Assembly: GCF_039543645.1 (NCBI RefSeq)
Contig: NZ_BAABKD010000001.1
Location: forward strand, 124,001-188,000
Reading direction: 5' to 3'
DNA: 64,000 nt
Source of the DNA: Paenalcaligenes hermetiae
GTDB lineage: Bacteria; Pseudomonadota; Gammaproteobacteria; Burkholderiales; Burkholderiaceae_B
A program made the translations under genes and the position numbers. The notes beneath the pieces were generated by a model that searched no databases, had not been told where the DNA came from, and saw only the letters and a program-made list of their open reading frames with translations. Below, in pieces: positions 1-7,988 of the stretch. Each line of letters begins with the position of its first letter. Within the stretch, counting starts at the first letter, position 1.

Positions 1-2
1 CC

Positions 3-77
3 CCAGCGGTTGATGCTGTATTGGCACTGATTGGTAAAGAGGCCGTTTTAGCGCGTCTGCACCAGATCACGGCTTAA
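3..77 (+). CDS. C-terminal end of an unidentified protein (partial)
   Basis: An open frame enters from the left edge and ends at TAA 75-77, giving a 24-residue tail that is Ala/Leu-rich and ends in HQITA. A strong intrinsic terminator follows 15 bases later, which supports this being the true end of a plus-strand gene. The tail is too short to assign to a family. Confidence 0.6.
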   Translation, partial: PAVDAVLALIGKEAVLARLHQITA

Positions 78-92
78 TCGCGTCGTGGTGTT

Positions 93-120
93 ATAGGCGC
101 TGAACACAGCGCCTATTTTT
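93..120 (+). terminator. intrinsic terminator of the upstream partial gene
   Basis: A perfect 10-bp stem (ATAGGCGCTG pairing with CAGCGCCTAT) with a 4-base AACA loop is followed by a T-run at 116-120. The T-run lies on the plus side only, so it mainly serves the gene entering from the left. It also abuts the 3' end of the minus-strand lipoprotein gene. Confidence 0.85.
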
Positions 121-121
121 A

Positions 122-616
122 TTAAAAAGGTAACCGATAACCTTGTGAGGTACGCTCTGTGCTGTGCTCTATGCCATCGCTACCACGCAAACGTAGCTTG
201 TCCGTGCTGCTATGACTAATCGCATACGTATTGGTGTAAATCGGATCGTCTGCATCAACCGGCACCCCATTTGATTCTAAAGTTTTTAACACCAACACAT
301 CACCGTCTCGCCACCAGCAACCGCTTTCGCTCAGCCCCTGTGATGGTTGACGCGGACGCTTAAGCTGTTCTGTATACAGCATGCGGCCATCGGCCTGCAG
401 AGTAAATAAAGTACGCAGCTCACCCACCACCCCTTTTTGGCTCCGTTTGCTGAGCCAATTGCCCACCAAGGGATCCTCCGCGGCCACAGGCTGACAAACC
501 TGCGTGGGATCCGTTTCAGGCGCTGGTGCAGGAGGAGGCGGAAACGAACCACACGCTGCCACCACGCCGCCAACTATGATTACACCTAAGCCTCGCAACA
601 TACGTAACGGCATCAT
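122..616 (-). CDS. small outer-membrane-type lipoprotein of unknown function
   Basis: A 164-aa protein with a lipoprotein signal peptide: a short basic N-terminus, a hydrophobic stretch at residues 9-21 and a lipobox VAAC with the lipidated Cys at 22. A Pro-rich linker (FPPPPAPAP) follows. The mature part has a single compact region with GNW, GCWWRDGDVL and a C-terminal YRLPF, resembling small beta-rich lipoproteins. I do not recognise a named family. The start is ATG 616 (a second ATG at 613), with AGGA 6 bases upstream. It is probably transcribed alone, as its 3' end lies against a terminator. The residue after the lipid Cys is Gly, not Asp, so outer-membrane sorting is expected (inference). 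Confidence 0.75.
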   Translation of the reverse strand: MMPLRMLRGLGVIIVGGVVAACGSFPPPPAPAPETDPTQVCQPVAAEDPLVGNWLSKRSQKGVVGELRTLFTLQADGRMLYTEQLKRPRQPSQGLSESGCWWRDGDVLVLKTLESNGVPVDADDPIYTNTYAISHSSTDKLRLRGSDGIEHSTERTSQGYRLPF

Positions 617-686
617 ACCCTGTCCTATTAAAAATCCATGAGAAAATCAAATTCTAACCTAGCCCTATAAAAAGTGGGGGACGGCA

Positions 687-1142
687 TTAAAACAAAGGTA
701 ACTGCATTTGATTTTTGATTTCTTTAAGCGCCACAATCGTACGCGTCTGTCTCACACCAGGCAGATTGAAAAAAAACCGGTGCATAAAATCATCATAGCT
801 TTCTGGGCTGGGAACCACAATCTTTAACAGAAAATCCGCATCCCCTGTTACCGCATAACAAGCCAGTATTTCTGGTGTGTCTTTTACGGCTTGAATAAAT
901 GTATCAACCATCGTTGCTGAATGCCGATCTAAACTAATCTGAGTAAACATGCAGCTTTGGAGCCCTACTTTATTTCTATCTACTGCAGCATGATAGCCAG
1001 TGATGACCTTTTGTTCTTCGAGCGCTTTAATACGCCGCCATACCGGTGCCGTTGACAACCCCACTTGATCGGCCACCTGCTGAGCCGAGGCACGACCATC
1101 TTTTTGCAAGCATTGCAAGATTTTTAAATTGATCGTATCCAT
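687..1142 (-). CDS. Lrp/AsnC-family transcriptional regulator
   Basis: At 151 aa this is the usual length for the family. Residues 1-60 form the N-terminal winged helix-turn-helix (ASAQQVADQVGLS, then PVWRRIKALEEQKVI). Residues about 65-140 are the RAM ligand-binding and oligomerisation domain (ACYAVTGDADFLLKIVV). The start ATG has a very strong ribosome-binding site, AAGGAGG. The gene is divergent from the indolepyruvate oxidoreductase. In this family such an arrangement usually means control of the neighbour in response to an amino acid. Control by aromatic or branched amino acids is plausible here but is inference from position only. Confidence 0.93.
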   Translation of the reverse strand: MDTINLKILQCLQKDGRASAQQVADQVGLSTAPVWRRIKALEEQKVITGYHAAVDRNKVGLQSCMFTQISLDRHSATMVDTFIQAVKDTPEILACYAVTGDADFLLKIVVPSPESYDDFMHRFFFNLPGVRQTRTIVALKEIKNQMQLPLF

Positions 1143-1259
1143 ATTCCCTCCTTTTTGAAATGTTTGTTTCGTTTTATAGGGATTTTACGCAATAACAACG
1201 CAAAAATAATCTACAGGTAAATCCTTATGATGAAAGCTATAGGAGTGGAGGTTTTCATC
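1143..1259. promoter_or_regulatory. divergent promoter/operator region between lrp-type gene and oxidoreductase
   Basis: This 117-bp spacer holds both ribosome-binding sites and must hold both promoters. It is AT-rich with a partly symmetric core around 1188-1212 (CGCAATAACAACGC flanked by TTTTA and AAAAAT). It also has a TATAAA-like hexamer for the minus gene near 1173-1180. Lrp proteins bind degenerate AT-rich dyads, so it is the natural operator. No strong consensus promoter pair is visible. Confidence 0.4.
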
Positions 1260-4200
1260 ATGCAAAATAACATCAATCAAGACTATCAACTAAAAGACTC
1301 GATCACGGCGACCTCGGGGCGTATTTTTTTAACAGGCACCCAGGCATTAGTGCGCCTGTTACTGAGTCAGGCTCGTCGCGACCACGCCGAGGGGCGTCAT
1401 ACCGCTGGTTTTGTTTCGGGCTATCGTGGTTCGCCATTAGGTGGTGTAGACACCACCATGTGGCGTTTTAAAAAAGAATTAGATGCAGCACGCATTCGCT
1501 TTCAACCTGCGATTAACGAAGACTTAGCCGCCTCCATGATGATGGGCACCCAACAGCTTGACACCCACCCAGAAAAAAAAGTCGATGGTGTTTTTGGCAT
1601 GTGGTATGGCAAAGGGCCTGGCGTGGATCGTGCTGGCGACGCTTTGCATCATGGGCATGCCGCGGGGGCAAGCCATCAGGGGGGCGTGCTCGTGGTCGTT
1701 GGCGATGACCATGTTGGAGTTTCCTCTTCCATTCCTCATAGTAGCGAACAGGCGCTGCGTCATTTGCGTATGCCCATTGTGCACCCTAGCTCCGTGGAGG
1801 AATACGAATATTTTGGCTTATGGGGCTGGGCTTTATCCCGTTACTCGGGGGCCTGGGTTGGTTTTAAAGCCATTACAGAAACTGTAGAAAGCGGACGCTC
1901 TGTGCCCATTTTAGAGGTGCCAACCTTTGATTTGGTGAACACCCCTTCTAAGTTTGCCCGTAGCTATAATGCTCGCGATTTTTTAACGCCCACCATTGAG
2001 CAACATATAGAAAATCGTTTACAAGCCGTACAAGAATTTGCGCGCCACTACCCTTTAGATAAACTACTTGATCCAGCACCCGATGCAAAAATCGGTGTTA
2101 TCACCACCGGCAAAAGTACGCTGGACACCCTAGAAGCCATACAACAGCTACGCGCTCAGCATCAGCTACCCCCAATCCGGCATTATAAAGTGGGGCTGAT
2201 GTGGCCTATGGTGCCTGATAGCCTCTATGCGTTTGCCCAAGGCTTGGACCATATTCTTGTTATCGAAGAAAAAGGCGATTTTATCGAAGCGCAAATCAAA
2301 AGTCTTCTCTTCGATCTACCAGAGCGGCCTACTATCCATGGCAAGCAGCTCGCCACAAATAAGCCACTTGTCCCCAGTTTTGGACAATTAAGTCCATCTA
2401 TTGTTGAAAATGCTCTGGGTGAATGGCTTAACCATTATCAGCTGGTCCAATGGGATCATCAACTTCACTCGCATTGCCCTACCCCCACCGTTAAAGCTTT
2501 AGATCATTTTGGACTCAGCCGCCGCCCTTATTTTTGCTCTGGCTGCCCCCACAACAGCTCCACCAAAGTCCCAACGGGTAGCAAAGCCTTAGCAGGTGTG
2601 GGCTGTCATTACATGGCATCGTGGATGGATCGAGACACACAGGGGTTGACACAGATGGGGGGCGAGGGAACAGATTGGATAGGTGCCTCTGCTTTTATGG
2701 ATCAAGCTCATATTTTCCAAAACATGGGTGAAGGCACCTATTTTCATTCTGGCTATCTGGCTATTCGCCAAGCCGTTGCCGCTAAAACCAATATCACCTA
2801 TAAAATCCTCTTTAATGATGCGGTAGCCATGACGGGGGGCCAACCCGTAGATGGTCCTATCTCGGTACCACGGATTTGTCAGCAAGTGATCGGTGAGGGT
2901 GTCCAAAAAGTGGTCATCACCACAGATGAACCTAGCCGCTACAAGGGTGTGCCTTTGCCGGCTGGTGTTCACGTCTATCCACGCCAAGAGCTGGACCGCT
3001 TGCAGCGCGAGCTTCGTGAAATTCCAGGGGTAACCGTATTAATCCACGATCAAACCTGCGCTGCAGAAAAGCGTCGACGTCGCAAAAAAGGGGCGTACCC
3101 TGACCCTAAACGTCGTATCTATATTCACCCAGAGGTCTGTGAGGGTTGTGGTGACTGCGGTGTGCAATCCAACTGTTTATCTATTATCCCCTTAGAAACT
3201 GAACTCGGTCGTAAACGTGCAATTGACCAATCGAGCTGCAACAAAGACTACAGCTGTGTGGAAGGCTTTTGTCCCAGTTTTGTTTCCGTGCTAAATGCCG
3301 AGCCTAAAAAAGCCACTACCATGGACAGCCAGCATTTACATCATCATATCCAGCAAGCGCTTGAGCACGTGGCAGTGCCCACCATTGCTCCTGCTTCCTG
3401 TAACTTGATCGTTGCCGGTATTGGCGGCACAGGTGTGATTACGATTGGAGCCATTGTCGCGATGGCCGCCCACCTAGAGCAACGTGCGGCTTCGGTCTTA
3501 GATATGACAGGCTTAGCTCAAAAAGGCGGGACAGTGATTAGTCATGTCCGTTTATCCAAAGACCAACATCCGGCAGGTGTGGTACGCATTGATCAACAGC
3601 AAGCGGATGTGGCCGTTTTATGCGATAGTGTTGCTGCCAGCCATCCTGCAGCGTCCCAATGTATTGCCCCCAACAAAACGCAACTGTTTATCAATAGCTA
3701 TTTAGCGCCCACCTCTGAATTTACACGGCAACCGGATGTGCAGCTCCCACGAAAAGCGCTCGTAGAGCAGCTCGTACAGCACGGCGGCGCCCAAAACAGC
3801 ATCCATGTCGATGCCCACGACCTGGCACAACAACTATTTGGAGACAGCATTCTTTCTAATATGCTAATGCTTGGCATTGCTTGGCAACACGGCGCCATCC
3901 CTTTACAACTGGCAGCTATTGAGCGCGCCATTGAGCTAAATGGGGTTGCCGTACAAGCCAATCAACTTGCTTTTGATGTAGGGCGCTTATGGGTCGCTGC
4001 GCCAGAGCAAGTGCAACAGCTCCTCGCTCCAGCCCCTAGTCACACACAACGCCCGACCACCGTGGCTGAAGCTTTAGCCCTGTATGTACCACGTTTGCAA
4101 GCCTACCAGAATGCGGCCTACGCCCAACGTTTTCAAACGCTGATTGAGCGCTTGCAACAAGCCGAACAACGCCTGAACCCCACGTCAGAGACGCTTAGCT

Positions 4201-4703
4201 TACAAGCAGCACACAGCTTGTATAAGCTCATGGCTTACAAGGATGAATACGAGGTAGCACGCTTATACAGTGCTCCTTCTTTTAAACAGCAGCTCCAAGA
4301 GCAGTTTGAGGGAGATTTTCAATTGAACTTTCATATGGCTCCCCCTTGGATCAGCCGTTTAGGTAGTCACGGTCGCCCAGTTAAACGTCAGCTCGGGCAA
4401 TGGGTACAAGCCCTATTCCCTGTTCTTGCCAAAGCCAAAGCTCTACGCGGTAGTTGGCTCGACCCCTTTGGCTACCAAGCTGAACGACGTTTAGAGCGCC
4501 AAGCACGCGATGTTTTTATGCAGCGCCTTGAGGACATCGCTCAACAACTTTCCACACATAACTTTGAGCAGTGTCTAACTTATGTACGTCATGCGCAAAC
4601 CATTCGTGGTTTTGGCCCGATTAAACATGACGCACTCGTTCAATTACTCGAAAAATCCAAAAATGCTCCCTTTTCCCCCCAGTTAACCCAAGCTCCCGCT
4701 TAA
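1260..4703 (+). CDS. indolepyruvate ferredoxin oxidoreductase, fused subunits
   Basis: A 1147-aa thiamine-pyrophosphate and iron-sulfur enzyme. It oxidatively decarboxylates aryl (and possibly branched) 2-oxo acids from amino-acid transamination to acyl-CoA, passing electrons to ferredoxin. The N-terminal half is the alpha/TPP region, including the Cys motif CSGCPHNSS at about 427. A ferredoxin-like cluster motif CEGCGDCG with downstream Cys lies near 625. The gamma-type domain starts at about 717 (GIGGTGV), and a long C-terminal extension is typical of the fused proteobacterial form. The frame is open from 1227, but ATG 1260 has GGAG-GGAGG 8 bases upstream and is preferred. It is transcribed alone behind the Lrp-type gene and ends in a terminator. 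The fused length is normal for this subfamily. Confidence 0.93.
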   Translation: MQNNINQDYQLKDSITATSGRIFLTGTQALVRLLLSQARRDHAEGRHTAGFVSGYRGSPLGGVDTTMWRFKKELDAARIRFQPAINEDLAASMMMGTQQLDTHPEKKVDGVFGMWYGKGPGVDRAGDALHHGHAAGASHQGGVLVVVGDDHVGVSSSIPHSSEQALRHLRMPIVHPSSVEEYEYFGLWGWALSRYSGAWVGFKAITETVESGRSVPILEVPTFDLVNTPSKFARSYNARDFLTPTIEQHIENRLQAVQEFARHYPLDKLLDPAPDAKIGVITTGKSTLDTLEAIQQLRAQHQLPPIRHYKVGLMWPMVPDSLYAFAQGLDHILVIEEKGDFIEAQIKSLLFDLPERPTIHGKQLATNKPLVPSFGQLSPSIVENALGEWLNHYQLVQWDHQLHSHCPTPTVKALDHFGLSRRPYFCSGCPHNSSTKVPTGSKALAGVGCHYMASWMDRDTQGLTQMGGEGTDWIGASAFMDQAHIFQNMGEGTYFHSGYLAIRQAVAAKTNITYKILFNDAVAMTGGQPVDGPISVPRICQQVIGEGVQKVVITTDEPSRYKGVPLPAGVHVYPRQELDRLQRELREIPGVTVLIHDQTCAAEKRRRRKKGAYPDPKRRIYIHPEVCEGCGDCGVQSNCLSIIPLETELGRKRAIDQSSCNKDYSCVEGFCPSFVSVLNAEPKKATTMDSQHLHHHIQQALEHVAVPTIAPASCNLIVAGIGGTGVITIGAIVAMAAHLEQRAASVLDMTGLAQKGGTVISHVRLSKDQHPAGVVRIDQQQADVAVLCDSVAASHPAASQCIAPNKTQLFINSYLAPTSEFTRQPDVQLPRKALVEQLVQHGGAQNSIHVDAHDLAQQLFGDSILSNMLMLGIAWQHGAIPLQLAAIERAIELNGVAVQANQLAFDVGRLWVAAPEQVQQLLAPAPSHTQRPTTVAEALALYVPRLQAYQNAAYAQRFQTLIERLQQAEQRLNPTSETLSLQAAHSLYKLMAYKDEYEVARLYSAPSFKQQLQEQFEGDFQLNFHMAPPWISRLGSHGRPVKRQLGQWVQALFPVLAKAKALRGSWLDPFGYQAERRLERQARDVFMQRLEDIAQQLSTHNFEQCLTYVRHAQTIRGFGPIKHDALVQLLEKSKNAPFSPQLTQAPA

Positions 4704-4726
4704 TCAATTAACTGACGTGAGCCCAT

Positions 4727-4757
4727 AAGCGTAGGTATACTATATCTACGCTTTTTT
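4727..4757 (+). terminator. intrinsic terminator after the oxidoreductase gene
   Basis: An 8-bp stem (AAGCGTAG with CTACGCTT) with an 11-base AT-rich loop is followed by a T-run at 4751-4757. It separates the large oxidoreductase from the small ORF and yggT. Confidence 0.8.
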
Positions 4758-4782
4758 ATTTTATTAAAAAGGAGAACCAAGC

Positions 4783-4881
4783 ATGACGGTTTCTGAACTA
4801 CCCCCTGCCCAACCAGTAAAAACCGAACCGAACCCCGCCGGACACTGGCCTTACCCATACAGTAATGAAGACGAAGACTAA
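4783..4881 (+). CDS. 32-aa small protein upstream of yggT, unknown function
   Basis: A short ORF: ATG with a well-placed AAGGAG 7 bases upstream, and TAA at 4879-4881. The product starts MTVSELPPAQPVK, is Pro-rich, and ends in HWPYPYSNEDED, so the C-terminus is aromatic then strongly acidic. It lies between the terminator of the previous gene and yggT, 17 bases before the yggT start. yggT itself has no clear ribosome-binding site, so coupling to this ORF is possible. No signal peptide or membrane segment is visible. I do not recognise the family. The ribosome-binding site and position argue for real translation, but coding conservation cannot be judged from one sequence. Confidence 0.6.
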   Translation: MTVSELPPAQPVKTEPNPAGHWPYPYSNEDED

Positions 4882-4898
4882 CCATAGACACTTACAGC

Positions 4899-5462
4899 AT
4901 GTTTAATGATATTTTGTACTTTATTGTGCATATCGGCTTATCACTGCTAGGTATTGCATTTATCTTCCGAGCCTGGCTATTTGCCGTCAGAATGCCTCCC
5001 TTTAACCCCTATTCACAAGCGGTTATTCAAGTCACAGACTGGGCTGTGCAACCTTTAAAAAAGCTCGTATCCCCTCGACGCTATCTGGATCTTCCTAGCT
5101 TGCTGGCTGCCTGGCTTTGTGCTGTAGTGTATTTGGTTGTGAGTTTGCTCCTTTTACATCAGTCTATTGTGGCTGCTTCTCAGCTTGTCGGCCTTGCGTT
5201 AGCTGGCGTGCTCACCGTGATTAAATGGGGGCTAAATACAGCATTGTGGTTGATATTGATCCAGGTGATTTTATCTTGGGTTAATCCCACTGCTCCTGCT
5301 ATGCCTTTATTACAGGCACTGACGCGACCGATTATGGAACCCATACGTCGCCATCTTCCTGCTACGGGCGCTATCGATTTTTCTCCGCTGATTGTTTTAC
5401 TCGTTTTACAAGTCGCCAATATGGTGGTGCAGCGGTTAAGCATGGCCCTAGGCGGGCTCTAA
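4899..5462 (+). CDS. yggT: YggT-family inner-membrane protein
   Basis: A 187-aa integral membrane protein with two YGGT repeats. Each repeat is a pair of hydrophobic segments, at about 5-30 and 68-86, then 97-128 and 161-180. Each repeat has the loop feature seen in the family: FNPYSQAVIQVTDWAVQPLKKL in the first and PLLQALTRPIMEPIRRHLP in the second. YggT proteins are often encoded near proC and cell-division genes. A role in membrane or division homeostasis has been proposed elsewhere but is not established. The start ATG lacks an obvious ribosome-binding site and follows the small ORF closely. A strong bidirectional terminator lies just downstream. Confidence 0.9.
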   Translation: MFNDILYFIVHIGLSLLGIAFIFRAWLFAVRMPPFNPYSQAVIQVTDWAVQPLKKLVSPRRYLDLPSLLAAWLCAVVYLVVSLLLLHQSIVAASQLVGLALAGVLTVIKWGLNTALWLILIQVILSWVNPTAPAMPLLQALTRPIMEPIRRHLPATGAIDFSPLIVLLVLQVANMVVQRLSMALGGL

Positions 5463-5472
5463 ACCCGAATAA

Positions 5473-5502
5473 AAAAATCGCCCTTTACATAGGGCGATTT
5501 TT
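5473..5502. terminator. bidirectional terminator between yggT and the glycine-zipper lipoprotein
   Basis: A perfect 12-bp stem, AAAAATCGCCCT pairing with AGGGCGATTTTT, encloses a 6-base loop TTACAT. A-run and T-run flanks on both sides let it stop transcription from both convergent genes. Confidence 0.9.
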
Positions 5503-5522
5503 CATGGCAAATAAGAACGCGA

Positions 5523-6011
5523 TTAAAGCGGCGTTACACGTGTCGGGCCGTTCCCGCTAAGCACTCTGACACGCTGGCCAGCCGTAAACATCACATCGGC
5601 CTCTTGGGCTATAGCGCGAGTTTCACCATTATCCATCTGCACTGTAATCTCTATGCCCTGACGTTTTTGCGTTTTATTCTCAATCGCATTTCCAGCAAGC
5701 CCACCAAGGATGGCACCGCCCATCGTAGCAAGAATATTACCGCGCCCACCGCCAATTGTGCTACCAGCCACCCCGCCCACAGCGGCACCGGACACCCCCC
5801 CAAACCCCGAGGGCTGCTCTGACTGAATCGTAACGTAGCGCACAGACTGTACCGTACCTAAGCGCACAATTTGCTCATTTTGTGCTTGACCATAGGTATA
5901 CACTGAACCCGAAGCGGATTGATTCGCACAACCCGATACCAATACCGCACTAGCGACAGCCATACCTAACCACAGCATACGCCAACGCGATTTTTGTGTT
6001 TGTTCCATCAT
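5523..6011 (-). CDS. SlyB/Pcp-like glycine-zipper outer-membrane lipoprotein
   Basis: A 162-aa lipoprotein. The signal peptide has hydrophobic residues 13-26 and lipobox VSGC with Cys28. A glycine-zipper 2TM segment spans about 75-115, with repeated GxxxG spacing (GAAVGGVAG, then GGAILGGLAG). A C-terminal beta region (EITVQMDNGE, then QRVRVLSG) is typical of SlyB/Pcp proteins. Family members sit in the outer membrane and contribute to envelope integrity. There are tandem ATG starts at 6011 and 6008; GGAG lies 7 bases before the first. It is a separate unit behind the PfkB gene and ends at the bidirectional terminator. The exact orthologue is uncertain because several glycine-zipper lipoproteins share this plan. 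Confidence 0.85.
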   Translation of the reverse strand: MMEQTQKSRWRMLWLGMAVASAVLVSGCANQSASGSVYTYGQAQNEQIVRLGTVQSVRYVTIQSEQPSGFGGVSGAAVGGVAGSTIGGGRGNILATMGGAILGGLAGNAIENKTQKRQGIEITVQMDNGETRAIAQEADVMFTAGQRVRVLSGNGPTRVTPL

Positions 6012-6045
6012 ATAACAACTCCAGCGGGCCTTTAGGCCCTATTGA

Positions 6046-6993
6046 TTACGCACCGATGGTTTTTTCTATATCATAGTGCTGCTGCAAAAGCTGCTGAATC
6101 TGTGCCGCTGTCGGCTGATGATTTTGTGGGCCTTTAGAGGAGATCTTCAAACTACCCATTACATTGCCCAAGCAAGCGGACTCATACCAGCCCCAGCCCT
6201 CGGTCAGACCATGCAGTAAGCCCGCCCGATGCGCATCACCACACCCTGTGGGGTCGGCTACCTTTGACACAGGAACCGGTGCAATCTCCACGGTTTCACC
6301 ATTCACATATAGCGTAGCACCTTTAGCGCCTTTAGTGACAACAACAGCTTGTAAATTTTTGGCAATATCCGCCATGGAGCGCCCCGTCCGTTGCACAATC
6401 ACTTCAGCCTCGTACTCATTAGCGGTTAGCACAGAGCATAACGCTAACATCCGCGCTAAGTCCTCACCCTCAAATAAAGGCATGGCTTGCCCAAGGTCAA
6501 AAATAAACGGCGTACCTTGGGCGTGTAAGCGTTCTGCGTGAGCAAACATCCCGTCTTTGGAGTCTGGTGCCACGATCGCCCACGCCGCCTGCTGACCAGA
6601 TAAATCATTGGCCGCCGAATGCAGCATCGCCCCAGGGTGAAATGAAGCGATTTGGTTACTATCTAAGTCTGTCGTAATAAAGCACTGGGCAGAAAATAAG
6701 TCCTCGCGCACTTGCATCATACTCGTATCAATACCCAGCTGTTTAAAGCGCTCAACATATTCGATGCCATCGGCTCCAACCACCCCTACCGGCACCGCTT
6801 GAGCGCCCAATAGGTGTAGGTTATACGCTATATTACCCGCACACCCTCCATACTCTTTACGTAACGCAGGCACAAAAAAAGACACGCTGAGCGCTTGCAC
6901 ATTATCTGGCAAAATATGATCTTTAAAGTGCCCTTCAAAGACAGCAATCGAATCAAACGCCAAAGACCCGCATACTAAAATCCGCTTAGACAT
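6046..6993 (-). CDS. PfkB-family carbohydrate/nucleoside kinase
   Basis: A 315-aa ribokinase-fold kinase. The N-terminal signature GGCAGNIAYNL (about 49-59) is the PfkB substrate-binding glycine motif. The C-terminal motif DPTGCGDAHRAG (about 246-257) carries the anion hole and catalytic Asp; GCGD replaces the commoner GAGD, as in adenosine-kinase-like members. The sequence most resembles the adenosine kinase/sugar kinase branch, but the substrate cannot be told. It is the last gene of the minus-strand run, 14 bases after the zinc-ribbon gene, and has only a weak distant AAGG ribosome-binding site, so translation may depend on the upstream gene. Confidence 0.88.
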   Translation of the reverse strand: MSKRILVCGSLAFDSIAVFEGHFKDHILPDNVQALSVSFFVPALRKEYGGCAGNIAYNLHLLGAQAVPVGVVGADGIEYVERFKQLGIDTSMMQVREDLFSAQCFITTDLDSNQIASFHPGAMLHSAANDLSGQQAAWAIVAPDSKDGMFAHAERLHAQGTPFIFDLGQAMPLFEGEDLARMLALCSVLTANEYEAEVIVQRTGRSMADIAKNLQAVVVTKGAKGATLYVNGETVEIAPVPVSKVADPTGCGDAHRAGLLHGLTEGWGWYESACLGNVMGSLKISSKGPQNHQPTAAQIQQLLQQHYDIEKTIGA

Positions 6994-7007
6994 AAATATA
7001 AAAACCT

Positions 7008-7970
7008 TTATGGATAATATTTTTCCACGGTAAAACCGTTAATTTTTTTATTAGGAATGGTCACAGGTAGTCGTACAGCATATTGCTGCCCTGCTGCAAA
7101 AGGACGTAAACGCTGGCTAGCTGGCAAATACTGCTCCGGTGTAACAGCTATTGTCGCTAACACTGCCGCCGAAGCATCCGTAAAACTTAGCACCAATGTC
7201 GGCCACTCTTGCGGCCATGCGAGATGATTTTTTAGTTGTAACTGTAGTAAGTAAGTGCTTTTTTTAGAAGGCTCAGTAGCTGGCTGCAACTGCAAAGCAC
7301 TATGCAAAACCTCGATGGCTTCGACTTCGCGCATATAAGGCACATCACAACCCACCGCATCGCATAGGGTCTGTAAGACTGGTCGTGTAAATGCCACGCT
7401 ATTTGCTATCTGGGCTCGATACACATAAACCAACTGCATCACGGTGATGATAAATAATCCGCCAACCAACAGTTGCCAAAATAAACGCCCCCACACCGAG
7501 ACAGGCGCGGCACTTGGCAAAGACCGACGGGGAACGTCTAGCTCGACTCGCTCGCCTACATACCATTCGGGTTCAGTTAACTGTTGGCGCCGCTCAGAGT
7601 GATCCAATACCACCCGCACCGGCGACTCTGTGGGCTCTGTGTCTACCACTTTGGGTGGCGCGCCATGCCGCTGTGGCTCGGATAGAGGAACACGCGTTTC
7701 AGGAGCCGATGCTTTTTGAGGCAGGGGTACGCCTGAGGCTAAGGGGGCCTCCCCGATAAAATGGTGCCTAAGACCACTCGGCGATGACGGTGGGGTAACA
7801 GCTGTCGGCTCTGTTATGGTTGCTGCCTGTGGCTCCACCACCGAATCATACGCATCGAAAATATACGCACAATGTGTACAACGAAATAATCCCTTACGCT
7901 GTTGCAGCTGCGCCAGCGTTAAATCAAAGCGTGTATGACATTGCGGACATTGGGTAGTTAACTCGATCAT
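7008..7970 (-). CDS. zinc-ribbon and DUF3426 membrane protein
   Basis: A 320-aa protein with an N-terminal MJ0042-type zinc ribbon (Cys8-x2-Cys11 and Cys31-x2-Cys34). A long Pro/Ser-rich low-complexity linker follows, at about 50-155. A single transmembrane segment lies at about 160-182 (LLVGGLFIITVMQLVYVY). The C-terminal extracytoplasmic DUF3426 domain contains SFTDASAAVLATIAVTPEQYLP. In Burkholderiales this gene commonly follows prmA. Its function is not established; the cytosolic zinc ribbon joined to a periplasmic domain suggests a membrane-linked sensor or scaffold (inference). It starts at ATG 7970 with AAGG upstream and lies 18 bases after prmA. Confidence 0.88.
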   Translation of the reverse strand: MIELTTQCPQCHTRFDLTLAQLQQRKGLFRCTHCAYIFDAYDSVVEPQAATITEPTAVTPPSSPSGLRHHFIGEAPLASGVPLPQKASAPETRVPLSEPQRHGAPPKVVDTEPTESPVRVVLDHSERRQQLTEPEWYVGERVELDVPRRSLPSAAPVSVWGRLFWQLLVGGLFIITVMQLVYVYRAQIANSVAFTRPVLQTLCDAVGCDVPYMREVEAIEVLHSALQLQPATEPSKKSTYLLQLQLKNHLAWPQEWPTLVLSFTDASAAVLATIAVTPEQYLPASQRLRPFAAGQQYAVRLPVTIPNKKINGFTVEKYYP

Positions 7971-7988
7971 GAGCCCTTAGCCTAACGA

